A DNA stretch of 64,000 nucleotides from Thermovibrio guaymasensis (GTDB lineage Bacteria > Aquificota > Aquificia > Desulfurobacteriales > Desulfurobacteriaceae). Under the pieces are notes generated by a model that was not told where the DNA came from, searched no databases, and saw nothing but the letters and a program-made list of their open reading frames with translations. The stretch covers positions 1 to 64,000 of the forward strand of contig NZ_RBIE01000001.1 of NCBI RefSeq assembly GCF_003633715.1, in the 5' to 3' direction. Below, in pieces: positions 22,897 through 31,659 of this stretch. The stretch's first letter is position 1; every line of letters begins with the position of its first letter. A program made the position numbers and the translations under genes.

Positions 22897-24192
22897 ATGG
22901 AAAAGGGGAAACTTACCTTCTGGCAAGCTGTTGCACTAGCTGTTGGGACGATGATCGGAGCAAGTATTTTTTCAATCTTTGGGGAGGGAGTGAAGGTTGC
23001 AGGGAACGGTCTACCTATTGCTTTCTTTATAAGCGGTATCTATGCCCTTATGGTAGCCTACTCCTACGCTCATATGGGAAGTAAACTGATTTCAAACGCC
23101 GGTCCTATTGCATTCATTGAGAGAGGATTTGGAAGTTCTCCTGTAGTAGGTTCCCTTTCAATCTTAATGTGGTTTAGTTACGTTATTTCAATAGCTCTCT
23201 TTTCAATAAGTTTTGCCGGTTATTTCCTTCCCTTGATTCATCTAAATTATCTACTGGCTTATACAACGGTTGAGGTTCTCGTTGTTGCCCTTTTCGGGGC
23301 TCTTAATTACTTTGGTGGAACGAGGGCCGTTGGAAAGTTTGAGTTCTGGATAGTTTTAACGAAAGTATTAATACTTCTGGTTTTCATAGTTGCCGGCCTT
23401 TGGGTTCTACATCCTGAATACTTAAAACCTCACCCCTCTCCTGAGTACTTTAAGGGAATTTTAACGGCTTCTGTTGTTTTCTTTCTCTCCTACACGGGCT
23501 TCGGCCTTATAACAAACGTTAGTGAGAACGTAGTTAATCCGTCAAAAACTATCCCTAGAGCAATTTATGCGAGTATTTCCATAGTTATGACTATTTACGT
23601 CTTTGTAAGTATTGCAGCTTTAGGGGCCCTCCCTGCAGAAGAGATAGAAAAGTACGCAGAGAACGCACTTGCAGTTGCAGCAAGGCCTGCCTTGGGAGAT
23701 TTCGGTTTCCTCCTTTTGAGCCTCGGAGCCCTCGTAAGCATAATCTCAGCCCTAAACGCAACTATATATACGGGTGCAAATGCAGCCTACGCCTTGATGA
23801 AGGAAGGGTTTATTCCCTTTCCTGAAAAGTTGGTAAGGAAGGAGTGGATGAGCGAGCATACAGGTTTGTACCTTACCTGCAGTTTAGGGCTCTTATTTAC
23901 CCTCTTTTTTAACGTAACTTCAGTTGCTTCAATGATTAGCCTCATAACAACAGTTCTTTACCTTGGTGTAATTCTCTCCCACCTGAGGCTCTGTGAGGAG
24001 GTTGGAGGTAAGAGGGGAATTATATTTTTCAACTTAATTGTTATAACTTTTGTAGCGGTTGAGATTCTCATCTACCAGTACAGGATGAGCATAACTACCG
24101 GACTTATTTTTACTGCATCCTTCCTCCTTGAGCTTCTCTACTATGGGAGGAGGAGGAGCTCCCCGATTATTAGACACGTTAGGGGTTGCTGA
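22897..24192 (+). CDS. APC-family amino-acid permease
   Basis: This 431-residue protein is very hydrophobic, with about 12 membrane helices. It opens with FWQAVALAVGTMIGASIF, the conserved first helix of amino acid-polyamine-organocation transporters, and has SYTGFGLITNVSENVVNPSKTIPRA near the middle, the helix 6-7 region with the typical E-N-P motif. It should import an amino acid or similar amine by proton or sodium symport; substrate cannot be read. It stands alone, followed by tRNA-Gly. Confidence 0.88.
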   Translation: MEKGKLTFWQAVALAVGTMIGASIFSIFGEGVKVAGNGLPIAFFISGIYALMVAYSYAHMGSKLISNAGPIAFIERGFGSSPVVGSLSILMWFSYVISIALFSISFAGYFLPLIHLNYLLAYTTVEVLVVALFGALNYFGGTRAVGKFEFWIVLTKVLILLVFIVAGLWVLHPEYLKPHPSPEYFKGILTASVVFFLSYTGFGLITNVSENVVNPSKTIPRAIYASISIVMTIYVFVSIAALGALPAEEIEKYAENALAVAARPALGDFGFLLLSLGALVSIISALNATIYTGANAAYALMKEGFIPFPEKLVRKEWMSEHTGLYLTCSLGLLFTLFFNVTSVASMISLITTVLYLGVILSHLRLCEEVGGKRGIIFFNLIVITFVAVEILIYQYRMSITTGLIFTASFLLELLYYGRRRSSPIIRHVRGC

Positions 24193-24214
24193 TAGTTGGT
24201 GGGATGACTAATAT
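24186..24214 (+). promoter_or_regulatory. Probable promoter for tRNA-Gly
   Basis: TTGCTG (24186-24191) and TAATAT (24209-24214) are 17 bases apart, 17 bases before the mature tRNA. The -35 overlaps the end of the permease gene. Other AT-rich hexamers in the same stretch could serve as the -10. Confidence 0.4.
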
Positions 24215-24230
24215 ATATTAACTGAAAAGG

Positions 24231-24306
24231 GCGGGCGTAGCTCAGTTGGTAGAGCATCAGCTTCCCAAGCTGAGGGTCGCGGGTTCAAGTCCCGTCGCCC
24301 GCTCCA
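24231..24306 (+). tRNA. trnG: tRNA-Gly (anticodon CCC)
   Basis: The cloverleaf folds fully: acceptor GCGGGCG (24231-24237) with CGCCCGC (24296-24302), discriminator T, encoded CCA (24304-24306). The anticodon stem TCAGC/GCTGA holds loop TTCCCAA with anticodon CCC at 24264-24266, which reads GGG. The T loop has GTTCAAGTC. Confidence 0.95.
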
Positions 24307-24334
24307 TTTAACTTAAACTACAAAAAGGAAAGAA

Positions 24335-25069
24335 TTGGGGAGACTGCTAAGGGTTGATTTCGTTTCTTTTTTACTATCCCTGTTAATCCACTTTACTTTC
24401 CTTTCTATTTTTTCCTTTAAAGAGGTTCTTTCCTCAAAAACTTATCAGATAGTTGACGTAGTTCCTATCTCTTTCGACACAAAGGTTGAGTCAGATTTTA
24501 TCGGAGTAAAGTCCGTTAAAGGAAATTCAAAGGACGGGGGAAGTAGAAGGAGTTCAACGGTTCCTGAAGGAAAGCGCTCGCTGTGGCGGAACCAGAGTTT
24601 AAACCGGGTGAAAGTAAAGGCCCAGGAAAGGGGAGAGATAGAGAGAGGTGTAGAGGAAGGTTCTGTTGGCAGACTCGGGAGTTACACCTGGAAACGGTTA
24701 ACTACCGGTAAGGGCGGTAGGCTCATTTCGCTCTCAGTTGATATACCTGGGAGTAAGAGCTCCAAAAGACTTTCATCTGTTTCTTACGATAAGTTGGTTC
24801 CCTACCTAATAAAAGTAAGGGATAGGATAATGAGGAACTGGGTTCCACCTTACTACAAGAGTGCAGGCGACAGGAGAAGAGTTGTAGTCTCCCTTAAGGT
24901 AAACAGAGAAGGTTCAATAAGTGAAATAAACATAATAAAATTTTCACCCGATATAGCTTTTAACCGCTCTGCAGTAAGGGCAATTTATGCTAGTGAACCT
25001 TTCGGTAAATTCCCAGAGGGTACAAAGGTAAACCAGGTGAAGATAAAGGTAAACTTTGAGGTTAGATAA
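24335..25069 (+). CDS. TonB-like periplasmic energy-transducer protein
   Basis: This 244-residue protein has one N-terminal membrane anchor (about residues 10-29), a long polar linker and a C-terminal TonB/TolA-like domain (about 150-244) with YLIKVRDRIMRNWVPP, then VVVSLKVNREGSISEINI and a final strand. Such proteins span the periplasm and pass inner-membrane energy to outer-membrane receptors or stabilise the envelope. The linker lacks the proline-rich repeats of classical TonB, and no exbBD are adjacent. The start is TTG 24335 after AAAAGGAAAG. It overlaps the next gene by 14 bases. Confidence 0.72.
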   Translation: MGRLLRVDFVSFLLSLLIHFTFLSIFSFKEVLSSKTYQIVDVVPISFDTKVESDFIGVKSVKGNSKDGGSRRSSTVPEGKRSLWRNQSLNRVKVKAQERGEIERGVEEGSVGRLGSYTWKRLTTGKGGRLISLSVDIPGSKSSKRLSSVSYDKLVPYLIKVRDRIMRNWVPPYYKSAGDRRRVVVSLKVNREGSISEINIIKFSPDIAFNRSAVRAIYASEPFGKFPEGTKVNQVKIKVNFEVR

Positions 25070-25667
25070 GGTAGGAGCTCTTTTAACAGTCTCAAGGTTC
25101 CTTCTAAAGACTTTAAAGGTTAATGTTGATTTCCTATCTCCTCCCCGTTTTCCTTCAATAGTTGCCTTTTGGCACGGTAGGATGTTCCTCCTTCCCTTTA
25201 CCCTCAGGAAGTACTCTGAGAAGGTTTCAATCCTTATCAGTCGCCACAGAGATGGAGAGCTTGTAGCCCAACTTGTTGAAAGGTTAGGTTTTAAAACTGT
25301 TAGGGGGTCAACCGGTAAGGGGAAGGGAGGAGCTAAGGCTTTTCTTAAGATGCTAGAGCTCCTTGAAGAAGGTTATTCGGTAGCTATAACGCCTGACGGC
25401 CCCCGAGGACCTAAGGAAGTTGTTAAGCCGGGGATAGTGAAGCTTTCCATGAAGTCTGGAGTTCCAATTTATCCTTTAACTTTTGGCTGTAGTAAGTATA
25501 AAAAGTTGAACTCCTGGGATGAATTTGTCGTTCCCTATCCTTTTTCAAAGTGCAGGGTGATTCTTGGGGAGCCAATAAGTCCTAGCGATTTTAAAAGTGA
25601 AGAGGAAATGAGGAGAGCTTTAGAGGTGAGTTTGAAGGATTTAACAAGGCAGGCAGAAGGGGGATGA
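25056..25667 (+). CDS. DUF374-type lysophospholipid acyltransferase family protein
   Basis: This 203-residue protein has the acyltransferase pattern: AFWHGRMFLLPF (with the active-site histidine), ISRHRDGELVA, RGSTGKGKGGAKA and ITPDGPRGPKE. This matches the DUF374 branch, thought to acylate lipid A-like or phospholipid precursors at the inner membrane. It starts with TTG 25056 inside the end of the TonB-like gene, so the two are translationally coupled. The lipid substrate is not identifiable. Confidence 0.82.
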   Translation: MRLDKVGALLTVSRFLLKTLKVNVDFLSPPRFPSIVAFWHGRMFLLPFTLRKYSEKVSILISRHRDGELVAQLVERLGFKTVRGSTGKGKGGAKAFLKMLELLEEGYSVAITPDGPRGPKEVVKPGIVKLSMKSGVPIYPLTFGCSKYKKLNSWDEFVVPYPFSKCRVILGEPISPSDFKSEEEMRRALEVSLKDLTRQAEGG

Positions 25668-25668
25668 G

Positions 25669-26436
25669 ATGAAGGGTCTAATTGCAATTCTTTCTGACTT
25701 TGGACTGAAGGACCACTACGTTGGAACTATTCACGGGATAATAAAGGATGTAGCCCCTGAAGCGGAAGTTGTTGATATAACTCACTATGTTAGGCCTTTT
25801 GACATTGTAGATGGAGCCCTTAAGCTTAAGTGGTCCTATAAGTATTTCCCTGTTGGAACGATATTTCTATGTTTAGTTGACCCTGATCCGATGGCGATTC
25901 CAGTCATTGTCTCAACCGAGAAGTACTTTCTTGTCTGTCCTAACAACGGAATAGGAAGTTTAATGTTTGAGGAAGAACCACCTGAAGCTGTTTATAAGAT
26001 TACTGCAGAGCACTACTTTATTGAGGGAAAGGGAAACTTTAGAGGTAGGAACCAGCTTACTCCCATTGCGGCGGAGCTCTCAAGGCTCCAGTCAGCAGTT
26101 CACCTTGGAGAGGAAATTGACCTTAAGCTCTTAAAGAGGTTTAAACTTCCTGATCCAAAGCCTCTCGGTAACGGTACCTATGAGGCGATAGTTATAGACG
26201 TTGACTACTTTGGAAATTTGATTTTGAACTTAACGTATAATGGGAAACTTCCAAAGAGCGTTGAGGTTAACGGGGTTAAGATTGAGAGGTCATCAGAAGG
26301 TTTTGGAGGTTTCCAAAAGGGAGAGCTCTTTATAAGCGTTCACCCTGAAAACCATATTCAGATAGTTGCCTATATGGCCAGTGCGGCTAAACTTTTAAAG
26401 GCCACCAGAGGCGCAAAAGTAAAGGTTAGCTTTTAG
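25669..26436 (+). CDS. S-adenosylmethionine hydrolase family protein (DUF62)
   Basis: This 255-residue protein begins IAILSDFGLKDHYVGTIHGI and contains VVDITHYVRPFD, VDPDP and CPNNGIGS, the signature of the DUF62/SAM hydroxide adenosyltransferase family, related to fluorinase. These enzymes split SAM to adenosine and methionine using water; the Asp/Arg/His features near the N-terminus appear intact. Its physiological purpose is unclear. It lies between an acyltransferase and mnmG in a tight operon. Confidence 0.87.
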   Translation: MKGLIAILSDFGLKDHYVGTIHGIIKDVAPEAEVVDITHYVRPFDIVDGALKLKWSYKYFPVGTIFLCLVDPDPMAIPVIVSTEKYFLVCPNNGIGSLMFEEEPPEAVYKITAEHYFIEGKGNFRGRNQLTPIAAELSRLQSAVHLGEEIDLKLLKRFKLPDPKPLGNGTYEAIVIDVDYFGNLILNLTYNGKLPKSVEVNGVKIERSSEGFGGFQKGELFISVHPENHIQIVAYMASAAKLLKATRGAKVKVSF

Positions 26437-26445
26437 GGAGTAGCC

Positions 26446-28353
26446 GTGTGGGACGAAGTCTTTGACGTAATAGTTGTAGGAGCGGGGCACGCCGGTTGTG
26501 AGGCAGCGCTTGCGGCTGCAAGGATGGGCTGTAAGACCGCCCTCTTTACGGTTAACGTAGACAAGATTGCTGAAATGTCCTGTAACCCTTCCATCGGGGG
26601 TGTCGCAAAGGGGACGGTTGTTAGGGAGATAGACGCCCTCGGTGGTGAAATGGCAAAGAACATTGATGAGACCGGGATACAGTTTAGGATACTTAACAAA
26701 AAGAAAGGGCCTGCTGTTAGGGCCCCAAGGGCTCAGGCGGACAAGGAGGAGTACAGAAATAGGATGCGCCGGGTTATTGAAAGTACTCCCGGTTTGCAGG
26801 TAATCCAGCAGATAGTTGACGACATAATAGTTGAGGATGGAAGAGTAAGGGGGGTTTTAACCCACATAGGGGCACGCTACGGTGCAAAGGCGGTGGTGGT
26901 TACCGCCGGAACTTTCCTCAGGGGAAAAATCTTTATAGGGTTTAACGAGTTTGAAGGGGGGAGGATGTGGGAGCCCCCCGCTAATAAGCTTTCTGAGTTT
27001 TACGAGAGGCACGGTTTTAGGGTGAGCAGACTGAAAACCGGAACGCCGACCAGAATTGACGGAAGGACTATAGACTTTTCAAAGATGGAAAGGCAGGATG
27101 GGGATGAACCTCCTCCTTTCTTCTCCTACTGGACAGAGCCAAGGGAAGTAGAGCAGCTTCCTTGCTGGTTAACCTATACAACTCCGGAGACCCACAGGAT
27201 AATAAGGGAGAACCTGCACCGTTCCCCTATGTACGGGGAGAGGAGGCTTATCAGCGGTGTAGGGGTAAGGTATTGTCCTTCAATAGAGGACAAAATTGTT
27301 AAGTTCCCAGATAAGGAGCGTCACCACGTTTTCGTTGAGCCTGAAGGAAGGAATACAGTAGAGTTTTACCCTAACGGAACTTCAACTAGCCTTCCTTACG
27401 ACGTTCAGGTGGCCATAATCCGTTCTATTCCTGGCCTTGAGAATGCAGAAATAGTAAGACCGGCCTACGCTATAGAGTACGACTTTATTGATCCCCGTCA
27501 CCTCTACCCAACCCTTGAGACAAAGATAGTTAAGGGGTTGTTTAATGCTGGGCAGGTTAACGGAACAACAGGTTATGAGGAGGCTGCAGGTCAGGGGATT
27601 GTTGCTGGGATAAACGCTGCCCTTTATGCCCTTGGTAAAGGTGAAAGGTTCGTCCTAGGGAGAGACGAGGCTTACATAGGAGTTATGATTGATGATCTAG
27701 TAAATAGAGGAGTTAAGGAGCCTTACCGCCTCTTTACCTCAAGGGCCGAGTATAGGCTACTCCTCAGGTACGATAACGCCGATTACCGACTTGCGAAGTA
27801 CGGTTATAAGTTTAGACTACTCACGAGGGAACAGTACGAAAGGGTTAAGAGGAAGTACGAAACTGTTAGGGTCTTCATTAATAAGCTCAAAGAAATTAAG
27901 TTGAAGCCCAATGAGGTTAATCCAATCCTTAAAAAGGAGGGCTCAACTCCCGTTAAGGAGAGTAAGAGTGCCTATGAGCTCTTAAAAAGGCCTGAGGTTA
28001 AACTTGAGGATATCCTTAACCTAATTCCCCTAGATCTAGACGTGGAGGACGAGAAACTTCTAAAGGAAATTCTTGAAGAGGTAGAGATAGAGGTTAAGTA
28101 CGAAGGGTACATAAAGAGGCAGCTTGAAGAGGTTAAGAAGTTTAGGAAGTTGGAGAACATAAAGATCCCTGAGGACTTTGACTACGATCTTGTTCCGATT
28201 TCTGTTGAGGAGAGACAGAAGCTAAAGGAGATGAGGCCTCTTACTTTAGGTCAAGCTGCAAGACTTGAAGGGATAAGGCTTGCTTCCATTCCTATTTTGG
28301 CCATTTACATTGAGAAGTGGAGGAAGGGGGAGCTTAAGGGTGGAAAGGCTTAG
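26446..28353 (+). CDS. mnmG: tRNA uridine-5-carboxymethylaminomethyl modification enzyme MnmG (GidA)
   Basis: This 635-residue FAD protein starts with GTG 26446. The FAD fold [20 protein letters not shown] is near residue 10, the conserved [25 protein letters not shown] follows at about 45-70, and there is [18 protein letters not shown] about residue 380. With MnmE it installs the cmnm5 group on wobble uridine 34. mnmE is not in the window, but mnmA, which thiolates the same base, is at 15.7 kb. Confidence 0.96.
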   Translation: MWDEVFDVIVVGAGHAGCEAALAAARMGCKTALFTVNVDKIAEMSCNPSIGGVAKGTVVREIDALGGEMAKNIDETGIQFRILNKKKGPAVRAPRAQADKEEYRNRMRRVIESTPGLQVIQQIVDDIIVEDGRVRGVLTHIGARYGAKAVVVTAGTFLRGKIFIGFNEFEGGRMWEPPANKLSEFYERHGFRVSRLKTGTPTRIDGRTIDFSKMERQDGDEPPPFFSYWTEPREVEQLPCWLTYTTPETHRIIRENLHRSPMYGERRLISGVGVRYCPSIEDKIVKFPDKERHHVFVEPEGRNTVEFYPNGTSTSLPYDVQVAIIRSIPGLENAEIVRPAYAIEYDFIDPRHLYPTLETKIVKGLFNAGQVNGTTGYEEAAGQGIVAGINAALYALGKGERFVLGRDEAYIGVMIDDLVNRGVKEPYRLFTSRAEYRLLLRYDNADYRLAKYGYKFRLLTREQYERVKRKYETVRVFINKLKEIKLKPNEVNPILKKEGSTPVKESKSAYELLKRPEVKLEDILNLIPLDLDVEDEKLLKEILEEVEIEVKYEGYIKRQLEEVKKFRKLENIKIPEDFDYDLVPISVEERQKLKEMRPLTLGQAARLEGIRLASIPILAIYIEKWRKGELKGGKA

Positions 28354-28957
28354 AGAGCTCTGCAGGTTAAACGGAATTGAGCTAAAAGAAGAGCACTACG
28401 AGAAGTTAGAGAAGTTTAAGGAGCTCTTAAAGAAGTGGGGAAGGAGGATAAACCTTACTTCACTTTTAGAGGATAGGGAAATAGAGGAGAAACACTTCTT
28501 TGACTCTCTCCTCGGTTTAAAGGCTTTTAAAGAGGTTGGTATAGAGGTGGAGGGAGTTCCTATCTGCGACGTCGGTTCGGGAGGAGGTTTTCCCGGAATT
28601 CCCCTTTCTGTGGTCCTTGAAACTTCCCCCTTTACTCTGGTTGAACCGAGGAAGAAGAGGTGCGTCTTCTTAGAAGAGGTTAAGAGACAGCTAAAGCTTA
28701 AAAACGTAACTGTTGAGTGTAAGAGGATAGAGGAAGTTGACGGCGACTTTAAGCTCTTAACTATGAGGGCAGTTGAAGACCCAGAGGATGCTGTGGAGAT
28801 AACAAAACACCTCTTGGAGAAGGGGTCGGTCTTATGCATCTATAGGGGAAGGGAGAGTTTTGGGGGGGAGCTCCCCGGCTACAGGGTTAGTGAGGTAACA
28901 GTAAGACCAAAGGGAGTTGATTTTATTCGCCGTTTCCTCTTCGTTGAGAAAATCTAA
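28340..28957 (+). CDS. rsmG: 16S rRNA (guanine-N7)-methyltransferase RsmG (GidB)
   Basis: This 205-residue SAM methyltransferase has [18 protein letters not shown] (SAM site, about residues 70-88) and [13 protein letters not shown]. RsmG methylates G527 of 16S rRNA. GTG 28340 was chosen over an upstream in-frame ATG because the family starts close to the VERLRELC helix and the longer form would run deep into mnmG. The overlap with mnmG is 14 bases. The mnmG-rsmG pair is a widely conserved neighbourhood. Confidence 0.9.
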   Translation: MERLRELCRLNGIELKEEHYEKLEKFKELLKKWGRRINLTSLLEDREIEEKHFFDSLLGLKAFKEVGIEVEGVPICDVGSGGGFPGIPLSVVLETSPFTLVEPRKKRCVFLEEVKRQLKLKNVTVECKRIEEVDGDFKLLTMRAVEDPEDAVEITKHLLEKGSVLCIYRGRESFGGELPGYRVSEVTVRPKGVDFIRRFLFVEKI

Positions 28958-28991
28958 TACAATTTCTCTATCCTGAATAGAAGGAGAGAAA

Positions 28992-29885
28992 ATGGAGTTT
29001 AAAGTATCTGTTCCTGCATCTACGAGTAACTTAGGTCCAGGTTTTGACGCCCTTGGCCTTGCTCTTAAGCTCTACAACGACTTTATAGTTGAGCCCTCAG
29101 ACTTTTACTCTGTAGAGATAGAGGGAGAGGGGGCTGATACACTTCCAAAGGATGAGAAGAACCTCTTTTTAAGGGCTTATCGCTCTACTATGGAGTACTT
29201 GGGTAAGAGCCAACCAATTAAAGTTAAACAGGTTAACAGAATACCTTTAGGTAGAGGGCTCGGAAGTTCGGCAACTGCAATAGTAGGGGGAATTTTAGCT
29301 GCAGAGAGGATTTCAGGAAAGGAGCTTTCCCTTCCGGAAGTTATAGATGTAGCCTTTAAGTTTGAACCTCACCCGGATAACGTCCTTCCAGCCTACACTG
29401 GCGGTTTTGTGGTTGCTGCAACGAACGGGGACCTTACCTACGTAAAGCTTAACTGGCCTGAAGAGCTGAAAGTAATAATTGTTGTTCCTGAGCTTTTCCT
29501 ATCTACTGAGGAGTCTCGGTCGGTTCTCCCTGATAGTTACTCAAGGGAAGACGTAATCTTTAACATCCAGAGGGTAGCCCTTCTACTTGGAGCCCTCCAG
29601 AAGAAGGACTTTGGCCTCCTAAAGGAGGCTGTGAAGGATAGGATTCACCAGCCCTACAGGTGTGACCTTATTCCCTCATTCTGGGAAGTTCTCTCTGAAG
29701 GCTACAAGGCTGGGGCTTACGCAGTTTACCTCTCTGGAGCTGGAAGCTGTATTGGAGCCCTTGCCGACAAGAACTTTGATGAAATTGGAAGGGCAATGTG
29801 TAACGTCTTTGACTCCTTGGGGATAGAGAGCAGGTATTTAGTTTTGGACGTTGATGAAGAGGGAGCGAAAATAGAGGATATTTAG
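28992..29885 (+). CDS. thrB: Homoserine kinase
   Basis: This 297-residue GHMP kinase opens with VSVPASTSNLGPGFDALGLAL and has the ATP-binding GRGLGSSATAIVGG (about residues 87-100) and a C-terminal LSGAGSCIGALA. It phosphorylates homoserine in threonine synthesis. GGAGAG precedes the ATG. Its stop overlaps the stop of the convergent ABC gene by 4 bases and no terminator hairpin is visible between them. Confidence 0.94.
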   Translation: MEFKVSVPASTSNLGPGFDALGLALKLYNDFIVEPSDFYSVEIEGEGADTLPKDEKNLFLRAYRSTMEYLGKSQPIKVKQVNRIPLGRGLGSSATAIVGGILAAERISGKELSLPEVIDVAFKFEPHPDNVLPAYTGGFVVAATNGDLTYVKLNWPEELKVIIVVPELFLSTEESRSVLPDSYSREDVIFNIQRVALLLGALQKKDFGLLKEAVKDRIHQPYRCDLIPSFWEVLSEGYKAGAYAVYLSGAGSCIGALADKNFDEIGRAMCNVFDSLGIESRYLVLDVDEEGAKIEDI

Positions 29886-30655
29886 TGTTTATCCCATATT
29901 AGGAATATCGGGCCTGCCTCCGTGCGGGCTATCTCTACTTCTATTTCGTAGATCTCTGAAAGGAGCGCCGGGTTTAAGATCTCTTCCTTATTACCTATGA
30001 AGAATTTCCCTCCGTATCCTAGGAGAATTACCTTATCAATGTACTGCCATACTGTGCTTATTTCGTGGGTTACCATGCAGATTCCAAATCCCTTCTCCTT
30101 GTGGAGCCTGTCAAGGAGCTTAAGGATCTTCCTGGAACTCTTTAAGTCAACTCCGTTTGTAGGTTCGTCAAGGAAAATGTAGTGGGGAGAGCTGACCAGG
30201 GCCCTTGCTATTAAGACTTTCCTCTGCTGACCTCCGGAGAGCTGGTTAAACTTCCTGTTCTTTAGTGGGGAGAGTTCCAAGACTTTAAGCCACCTGTTTA
30301 CCTCCTCTACTTCCTCCTTTCCGATTTTCTGGAACCTTCCAAGCCTTGGAAATAGACCTGACAGTACCAGTTCAAAAACTGTTGATGGGAATGAGCGGGA
30401 GTAGTTCTCCATCTGTGGAACGTAGCTTAGGTACTTCCTCTCTTCACACCAGCTTGTACAGTTTTTACCGTGGATTAGGATTCTTCCTGAGATAGGTTTT
30501 ATGATTCCAAGAAGCGTTTTTATTAAGGTGCTCTTTCCGGTGCCGTTGGGACCTACTACAACCCAGAACTCTCCCTCTTTCATGTGAAAGGAGAGCCCAG
30601 ATACTAGGGGCTCTCCGTATCCTATCGTTAAGTTCTCTACTTTAACTCCTTCCAT
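29882..30655 (-). CDS. ABC transporter ATP-binding protein (metal-type)
   Basis: This 257-residue ATPase has Walker A GPNGTGKST (about residues 34-42), signature LSGGQQRKVLIARAL and Walker B YIFLDEPTNGVD, then an H-loop in MVTHE. It resembles the ATPases of zinc/manganese/iron chelate importers (ZnuC/MntB group). Starting ATG 30655 overlaps the upstream stop as TGATG; a GTG one codon earlier is also open. No membrane partner gene is adjacent, so the permease must lie elsewhere or be shared. Confidence 0.82.
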   Translation of the reverse strand: MEGVKVENLTIGYGEPLVSGLSFHMKEGEFWVVVGPNGTGKSTLIKTLLGIIKPISGRILIHGKNCTSWCEERKYLSYVPQMENYSRSFPSTVFELVLSGLFPRLGRFQKIGKEEVEEVNRWLKVLELSPLKNRKFNQLSGGQQRKVLIARALVSSPHYIFLDEPTNGVDLKSSRKILKLLDRLHKEKGFGICMVTHEISTVWQYIDKVILLGYGGKFFIGNKEEILNPALLSEIYEIEVEIARTEAGPIFLIWDKH

Positions 30656-31560
30656 CACTTCATCTTGAGCACTTGATCTATAGGTTTAAACCCGACAATT
30701 ATGTAGCCTTTGTCCTTTTCACCCTCTGGAATGTAAATTATGCTGGGAGTCGCATGGACTCCTTTTTTAACTAAGTCGCTCTTAAGCTGGTTAAAGAAAG
30801 TTTTAAGCTGTTCCTGATCTCTCTTTGAGAGTTTCAGTTCTTTATTTTTTAGTTCCTTCATGTAAGCTCTAAAGTCTCCGTTCCCCATCTTGTAGAGCTC
30901 TTTAAAAGCCTCAGTAGTTCCTTTCTCCCTTGCCAGTTGGGTGTAGTAGAGTAGACCTTTAATTGAATTCTCTCCGTGAATTGGGAAAGGTATCATGTGA
31001 ATTTCAACTCCGTTTTCCTTAGCGACTTCCTCTATTTGATTAAAGTGGCTGTAGCAGAACGGGCAGAAGACGTCCCAAACTATGTAGATTTTCCTATCAG
31101 ATTTGCCGATTACGTGGGGAACGTTCATTTCACTTAGTTTCTTATCAATTTCCTTTACCCATGAAAGGTCAACTTTCAACTGCTTTTCTGGATTTTTCGG
31201 CCTTATGGGCTTAATGTGTATCTCTTTTCCTTTTTCACTAACCTGGAATACCTCTAAAGTTAAGTATCTATCGTCGGGAGATAGGAAAATATACCTTTTT
31301 ATTTCCCTTGAGTTGGGTTTATCAATTAAGGTTACTTCAAAGGCTTTAAACCCTGGAACTTTTACTCCCTCGGCCGGTTTAACTTCCTTTACTTCAATCC
31401 CTCTAACTTTTAATGGCTCTAGGAGGGCTCTTACTATTTTCTCTTCTTTACTTCCTACCTTCTCCTTCTTACTCTTTACTGTTCTGTTTTCGGTTTGGGT
31501 AGCCTTTGAGCAGGAGGTAAGCAGTAGGGGAATAACAAGTGCGGCGGTCAGAAGCCTCAT
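30655..31560 (-). CDS. DsbC/DsbG-like thiol-disulfide lipoprotein
   Basis: This 301-residue protein has a lipoprotein signal (LLLTSC, lipidated Cys17), a polar linker, an N-terminal domain to about 140 and a thioredoxin fold with CPFC at C166-C169 and the cis-proline TP at 271-272. It is probably anchored in the envelope and isomerises or transfers disulfides, or handles metal or haem ligand cysteines. It lies directly upstream of, and overlaps, an ABC ATPase. The ATG has GGAGGG upstream. Confidence 0.83.
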   Translation of the reverse strand: MRLLTAALVIPLLLTSCSKATQTENRTVKSKKEKVGSKEEKIVRALLEPLKVRGIEVKEVKPAEGVKVPGFKAFEVTLIDKPNSREIKRYIFLSPDDRYLTLEVFQVSEKGKEIHIKPIRPKNPEKQLKVDLSWVKEIDKKLSEMNVPHVIGKSDRKIYIVWDVFCPFCYSHFNQIEEVAKENGVEIHMIPFPIHGENSIKGLLYYTQLAREKGTTEAFKELYKMGNGDFRAYMKELKNKELKLSKRDQEQLKTFFNQLKSDLVKKGVHATPSIIYIPEGEKDKGYIIVGFKPIDQVLKMK

Positions 31561-31609
31561 TTTTCCCTCCAGAATTTATTTCACTTATTCTAAGCCTTTC
31601 CCAAAAATT

Positions 31610-31636
31610 AAAAAAGGGGGCGCGGGGCCCCCCTTT
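31610..31636 (-). terminator. Rho-independent terminator after ppdK
   Basis: Read on the minus strand: AAAGGGGGG, a short GC-rich loop, CCCCC, then six T and further T-rich bases. It separates the glyQ-glyS-ppdK operon from the DsbC-like gene, which is transcribed in the same direction. Confidence 0.85.
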
Positions 31637-31659
31637 CCTTAAAATTATAGTAAATACCT

